DNA of 64,000 bases from Elgaria multicarinata webbii (Eukaryota > Chordata > Lepidosauria > Squamata > Anguidae), in contig NC_086180.1 in the NCBI RefSeq assembly GCF_023053635.1, positions 35,206,947 to 35,270,946 on the forward strand, read 5' to 3'. The notes under the pieces are model-generated. The model ran no database searches and had not been told where the DNA came from. It was given only the letters and a program-made list of their open reading frames with translations. Every line of letters starts with the position of its first letter. The stretch's first letter is position 1. Position numbers and translations under genes: made by a program. Shown piece by piece: positions 48,483 to 64,000 of the stretch.

Positions 48483-50546
48483 GCATCCACCAGCATCCAA
48501 TGCATAAACCTTGGACATGGCAACTCAGTCATAATTTTTATTTTAAGGTCTATCCTACACATTCATGATCAATAGGTGACTGCAATACCAAATAACAAGT
48601 TGCATATGCAAGAGTCAAAACAGATAAAACACCAGATTCAGGTTTCTTATTACTGCATTTTTTTTTTCAACAGAGGCAGATCAGATTCAGATGCAAGTTA
48701 TCAAGTGATAAGTAGTTGTCTGTTAAGAAATCAAGTGATGTATTTGCACATGTTGGTTTCCCTTGAATGTCTATCATTTTCAGGCTTACTATTTGCTTAG
48801 GAATTAACACCCAAAATCAAATGGTTACCTTCACTTTGAAATTCATCACTTTCCCTGTTTGCAACTTACACAGATCATTGGATAGTGTCTTTGAGAACAG
48901 CAACCTGTTGCATGTTTCAGTGATAAATGCACGTAGACTGTACATCTAAAATCCTTCATGTATAGGTGTTAGCAATCTCTGGTCCCATCTGTCCTCACAG
49001 TCAACCAAAACAAATAGAAACTAACTCACATTTTTGTTTTGAGTTCAGCCTTTTAAATTTATATGTTTTCCTTATGAACATATTATCATTTTCAAAGGTG
49101 TGATTTCTAGTTTCTCTGCAATTTATTTGAGACAGAGGCCTCCAGTGGCACACAGTATCACAGGACTCTATAAAATGTGGAGACTTGACATCTAATTAAA
49201 ATTACTTTGGCCTCTCTTTCTAGGTTGTAGAACTAAAATCCTGGGATGAAATTCCCCCTGACCTCCTGACAGCATTTCACAACCTAGAATAAAGTGTAAG
49301 ATCTGAGTATAACAACCAATACACATGCCATAAATCTCTGCACTTACTTGGAATTACCCATTGAATTCAATGGCACTTACTTCATACAAAACATGCATCG
49401 GACCCCAAATTTTCGAAAACTCCATTATGCATGACCTCTGGTCACATATAAATGATCTTCCATTAACTGATGAACAGTCACTGAATCACTTCAAAGATTT
49501 AACAATGCTTTTGAGCCCAACATCAGGGAAATTAAAGCAGTTAAGAGAGTTCTTACCACTCTTCAGAAGTATATTTAAGCAGTGGTGTGGTACCTAATCC
49601 GTGTTAGTAATCAGAAAAGATATGACTGAATTCATTAACTAGAAGATTTTTTTAAATATTTATAGTTGCATTGTGGGAATGTCTCCATGGCAGGTATGAA
49701 AAAATCTACTTACTGTGTTTTGACCACCAGATTATATGAACATGCCATTTAAATAGTATTTAGAACAAACCCTAAAAAGGGGGTTCAGATTTTAATGTGT
49801 TAGTCACTCTTAGAAAGGAACCAACCCATTTCAAAGGATGGTATATATTTCAGATCAAGTAGTGTGCAATATAAATGCATGCCCTCACTTATGTCCTTTC
49901 TCAACTACCTTGACAAATGAGGCATGAGGCAATATCGAAATACTTCACTCAAAGGGAAAGTATGTATTCAGCTGTCATTTCACTGAATCGCCAGCAGCAT
50001 GGGGCGACCTACTTAGCTTCAAAGTGCTGCAGAGTGCTGGGGACTGATGAGATTGTATTGATTTATCACCAACAGCACAAAAAAGCGGTAATTAAAAGGT
50101 CAACCATGTGGTTTCTTATTATCCTTTTTATCATATGTGCACGTGCAACGGAAAAATATAGGGAATGTAATTGTGTAGTTATGCAGAAAGGAATTTTTTT
50201 TAGCAGACTAACTCATAGTCCAGGTACTGGGGAAAAGGAGGGATATAAATAAATATAAATATAGTTATAACAGCTTTAAATGTTGCGATCAATAAATGTT
50301 GCAACTTTCACTGACTCTAGCCAACCTGTTAATTTGCAGAAAGGCAAGTCTTGACCAACGATACTGAAATAAATGTTTTGTTCTTTAATTGCAGAGCTTA
50401 CAAAATATAACGGAAATTATTAGCTCTATTCTGAAAAAGTGAATTCAGGTTCACAGTTTTGTCATTACTAATAAAATCTACCATTTGTCACTAGACACTC
50501 GAAATCATCCAGCCGAATAGTTACGTGTGACATATCTTCATTAATA
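48483..50546. other. no gene seen
   Basis: AT-rich unique DNA; a small copy of the AATGGCACTTACTTC dispersed motif at about 49,367. Short open frames only. Confidence 0.35.
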
Positions 50547-50765
50547 ATGCATTCTGATGAACTATGGTGGGTTGGATACAGGATCTGCCTTCCTCAAGAG
50601 AAAGGGACCTTCTTCAAGAAGGATTTCTTCTACCTGATTTTTGGAGATCCCACAGCTCACCCCATTCAGCAGTGTGCAATATTTTCAGGGACCAGGAAGG
50701 AAGGGCTGGGGAGGTCCACTTCCACCAGTGGAGTTGATCCAGCATAACTCTGTATCCAATCCTAT
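50547..50765. repeat. interspersed repeat, copy A
   Basis: GGATCTGCCTTCC, TTTTTGGAGATC, CAGCTCACCCCATTCAGCAG, TTTTCAGGGA and CACTTCCACCA blocks line up in order with 56,975-57,240. Unassigned family. Confidence 0.6.
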
Positions 50766-53029
50766 GAGACCATTCATATGATGATCAGGGCTACATACAG
50801 AAGGATGCAGCTTGCATGAATTAAAAGCTCTATGATTAGGAACCAGACTATGATGTGACTGACTATTGCAGTTACCAACTGGAAAGTATGATAGTGGGAT
50901 TCAGGCTGAGATGGGGGAGGGGGGGTCTTCACGGTATTATTTTATTGGTTGCATTGTTGTGTTCAGATCACTTGCTTTCTATAACAAATCTCTATGATAG
51001 GATATTTTAATGCCGTATTTTTTTTAACACAATACTCACATATGTTTCTTTCCTTCAACTTAGCAGCACATAAGATAATCAGAAGATGACTACCATCTTG
51101 GTGGTTTCTCCATTTCTGTGACATCCTTCACCACAGCTACCAAGTATGTTTTACTTGCTCGAGTCATCTACAGTTATCAGTGCTGCAGGTATAGGGCAAG
51201 AGTCTGAACTTGGCCTTTGGTTCCTTATACATCCTAGCTAGAGTATATACAGCGGTCAAAAGACTTCAAATGATTGATCCTCTGGAGATAACGGCATTAA
51301 TGTTGAACAAACGATGGTGACTCTGCCTTGCTGACTTCTTCAGATCCTAACATTTCTGCTTTAAGCAGCATTGTGGGGAGCAAATGTTTGGTGGAATAAT
51401 TGAATCTTCCTTTCAGATAATGCAAATGTGTAGAAATAGCACATGGTACAGTCCTACCCAGAGTGTGCCACTTTACACTGGAGTTGGTAGGTTGGCTGTT
51501 TGAATGCACTCCCATGAAAAATATAAAACCTGCACATGGGAAAGGAGATATTTTTAGCCTACTCTCCTGCCTGACATAACAGCTTTCTACGTACAGGGAA
51601 TGTTTTTATATGGTGGAGGATACAAAAATATGATCACACAGTATATCCCAGCATGAAGCAGCACAATTCTGGAGACAGACCGGACCAAGTGATTTTTCTG
51701 ATAGAGCACAGTGGCTCAAAATCCTTGGATACTATCTGACATTACTGTATTGTTCAACAATACTAAAAAGTACCCCCCCCCCCCCAGATTATAAAAACAG
51801 AAGTGGCAAAAATCTTAGACAGGGAAACATGTTTCCATTGCCAAAATACCATGACCGCTCATTGCATTTGAAAGCCTCAGTTCCCAGGCCAGTAGCCCCA
51901 TTACATAGAATGGGACAGGTGGAAGTGGTTATAGGGCTGTTTTTTCAGACCACAGCCAAAACTTACACAGGTTACTGACTCTGCCTGCTATGGAAATAAA
52001 ATCAGAAGCTCAACATTTGGAATGTTTAAGGATGTTCCAGGTCAAAAAGAGAGAGTGCTCTAGTTAGCTCTTCTTCTTAGCATTATAAAAATTAAGAGAA
52101 CCCTCTTACTCAAATCTCAAAGTTTCTGGTATTTCAAATGGAATCCTTTGTATTGTTTTGTGTCTTGTGTCTATAAGCACAAATTTATGCTAAAAAGACT
52201 GAGTCAGAAAGGGTTTGTGCCTCATTAAGAAAATATTGAGGGAAGGCTTGTTCTTACTTTGCAAAACAAACAAGCCCCAAAACAAGCCCAAAACAAATGT
52301 GTAACATTTTCAATACTAAGCAAACATAAAAGCGAAATATTTGACAAATGTGCTCATTTACCCTGAAAAGTATTACATATGTGAAAATCATCCTTTTGGA
52401 CATCTGTGTGCAGCGAAAGTTGTATCCACAAACAAATTGTACCAATCAAAACTTTGGTTTTGACGTTGTAATATTATTGGTTGCAGGCAGTGGGATGGTA
52501 TTTTAAGATTTGTTTTGACTATGTTCCTTCTTGAACTAATATTCTTTGACTTTTTTAAAGCTATCTTTGTAAGTCATAACTCCCTGAAGTGCTCTCAGTT
52601 GTTTCCATTTGTGCTTACTGCTTTAAGACTTTGTGGTTAACAATTGTTCCAAGTCAAATGGTCTTATGAAAAACCAAAAACAGTCCCCTTTCCAAAATTC
52701 ACTCATAAAAGCTCTCTGCAGTTACAAGCAGTTGTCTTTAAGTAGTCTCGGCAATTTCTTAGCTCTGATCTCTTTAATTTGATTCAGTTTTACGATATCC
52801 AGAGCAATTCTCATGTTCTGGGAGGGGGAAAGGTTGGTTTTCATCACTTGCTCACATCGCCTCACGTGCTTCTTCGTTCCAGTGTTTCCCTTAGGCAGGA
52901 TGTCACAAAGCTTGCCTGCTGAGGAAATGATCCCACCACACTGAAAACAGTCCCAACATTCATGCAGACAAGCTCTTCCCCCCTCCTCTGTCTCTACTCC
53001 CCTTTTCTTTCATTTTAACATCTTAGATC
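50766..53029. other. downstream of PDE5A, no gene seen
   Basis: Unique-looking AT-rich DNA with a C-run at 51,774-51,785. No feature is supportable. Confidence 0.35.
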
Positions 53030-53049
53030 TTCTTTCTCAGCTATGATGG

Positions 53050-53055
53050 TTTATT
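53050..53055 (-). promoter_or_regulatory. PDE5A: polyadenylation signal AATAAA for PDE5A
   Basis: TTTATT on the plus strand, about 765 nt downstream of the stop codon. It would bound a 3' UTR of roughly 790 nt. Other distal signals are possible. Confidence 0.4.
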
Positions 53056-53818
53056 GTATTCTTGATAAACATTCCACCACTTCTAAAACCTCTAAGCATT
53101 TCATTTGTAGTTCTCCCATAGTGGCCTTGGCCTGCTAGGGTAATTAACAGCTCAAATTCATTTAATTGATGCACTCTCATGGCAGGAAAAGGCACAGAGA
53201 TAGTACATTCCCTCAAGACACTGGGCTTCAGCCGTCTGGGGCTCAGTAGGTTTCCCCCTAGCTTTCTTCGCAACAAGAGATGACAGGTCCAGCGGCTCCT
53301 AAAACGAACGTCAACCAGCGTGCTTTCCCTTAGCTTCAAGCTTCCAAAGACACCTTTGCTCTTTCATTATTCACACTTACAAAAATCAGACAACACAAAA
53401 GAACGAAAAAAGGTGCCAAACATGGTCATCTTTAAAGTACTGGCCATTGACCGAAAGCTAAACAACTATGTACAACTCAGAACCAGGAAGCTTCCAAAGC
53501 AGTCCTTGGAACTCGCCCCTTCCGTACCGTCATATAAAGCCGATTTCGAGTGAACTGGACCTGCAAACTGCAGATCTGTTCTCCCTCGTATAAATGAAAT
53601 TATTGGAAATATACAACTATGATACATTGTACACATAAAAACGTTCACATCGCGCTTCCGAATGCTGTGCAAAAATATACCTCTCTTGTTATTTAAAATA
53701 CAGCAGTGGCAAATTATACACCTATTTCATACAGTGTCTAGCAAAACGTTGAGTATATCCAAATTACTCTATATAAATATCTTCTTTGTAAACCGACGTT
53801 TCCTAATGAAGTGCAATC

Positions 53819-63898
<10,080 letters not shown>

Positions 63899-64000
63899 TT
63901 ATTACATTTGCGAAAAATCTGGACTTGACACCAATGCATTACTGATCCCTTCCTTGATTGTGGATATTTTTAAGACATGCATGGCTCATGGTTTGACATG

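Overview
The window looks like genomic DNA from a squamate reptile (lizard or snake). The two recognisable host genes, FABP2 and PDE5A, are vertebrate genes with normal introns. The repeats fit too: CR1 and L1 LINEs, a Helitron, hAT elements, tRNA-derived SINEs and many foldback DNA elements. Species cannot be fixed from the sequence alone.

Layout. 1-2,400: the N-terminal BED-finger end of a hAT-type transposase reading off the left edge, then AT-rich and foldback repeats. 2,388-6,655: a 5'-truncated CR1 LINE on the minus strand, split by a Helitron (3,324-5,116) whose two ends can be placed to the base. 6,788-17,080: FABP2 (intestinal fatty-acid binding protein) on the minus strand, with all four coding exons and every splice phase consistent (132 residues). 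Its last intron carries a full-length sense-strand L1 (7,661-13,634, 16-bp target duplication, intact ORF2, one stop in ORF1) and a 5S-rRNA-derived retropseudogene. 17,100-34,600: gene-poor DNA with many repeats, including a terminal-inverted-repeat element holding an exact 152-bp tandem array and a hAT relic with transposase remnant.

34,616-44,568: the most interesting locus. A TATA box and signal-peptide exon (34,708-34,791, ending in phase 0) precede a phase-0 acceptor (39,969/39,970). That acceptor opens a 551-codon exon of Asp/Ser/Glu-rich 30-residue repeats, each with a KRRPRRD basic motif. I read this as a secreted, intrinsically disordered, highly acidic protein of the mineralisation-matrix type. 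It is possibly a reptile counterpart of fish starmaker/starmaker-like, which is an inference from composition and position only. The repeat array continues past the stop for about 440 bp in the same frame and is decaying. A possible terminal exon lies at 44,308-44,568.

53,050-64,000: the last eight coding exons of PDE5A on the minus strand (the C-terminal 240 residues of the cGMP phosphodiesterase catalytic region through the stop), with phases matching at all seven junctions. The order FABP2 - acidic gene - PDE5A keeps the FABP2/PDE5A neighbourhood known from human chromosome 4q26. The acidic gene sits in what I believe is an empty interval in mammals.
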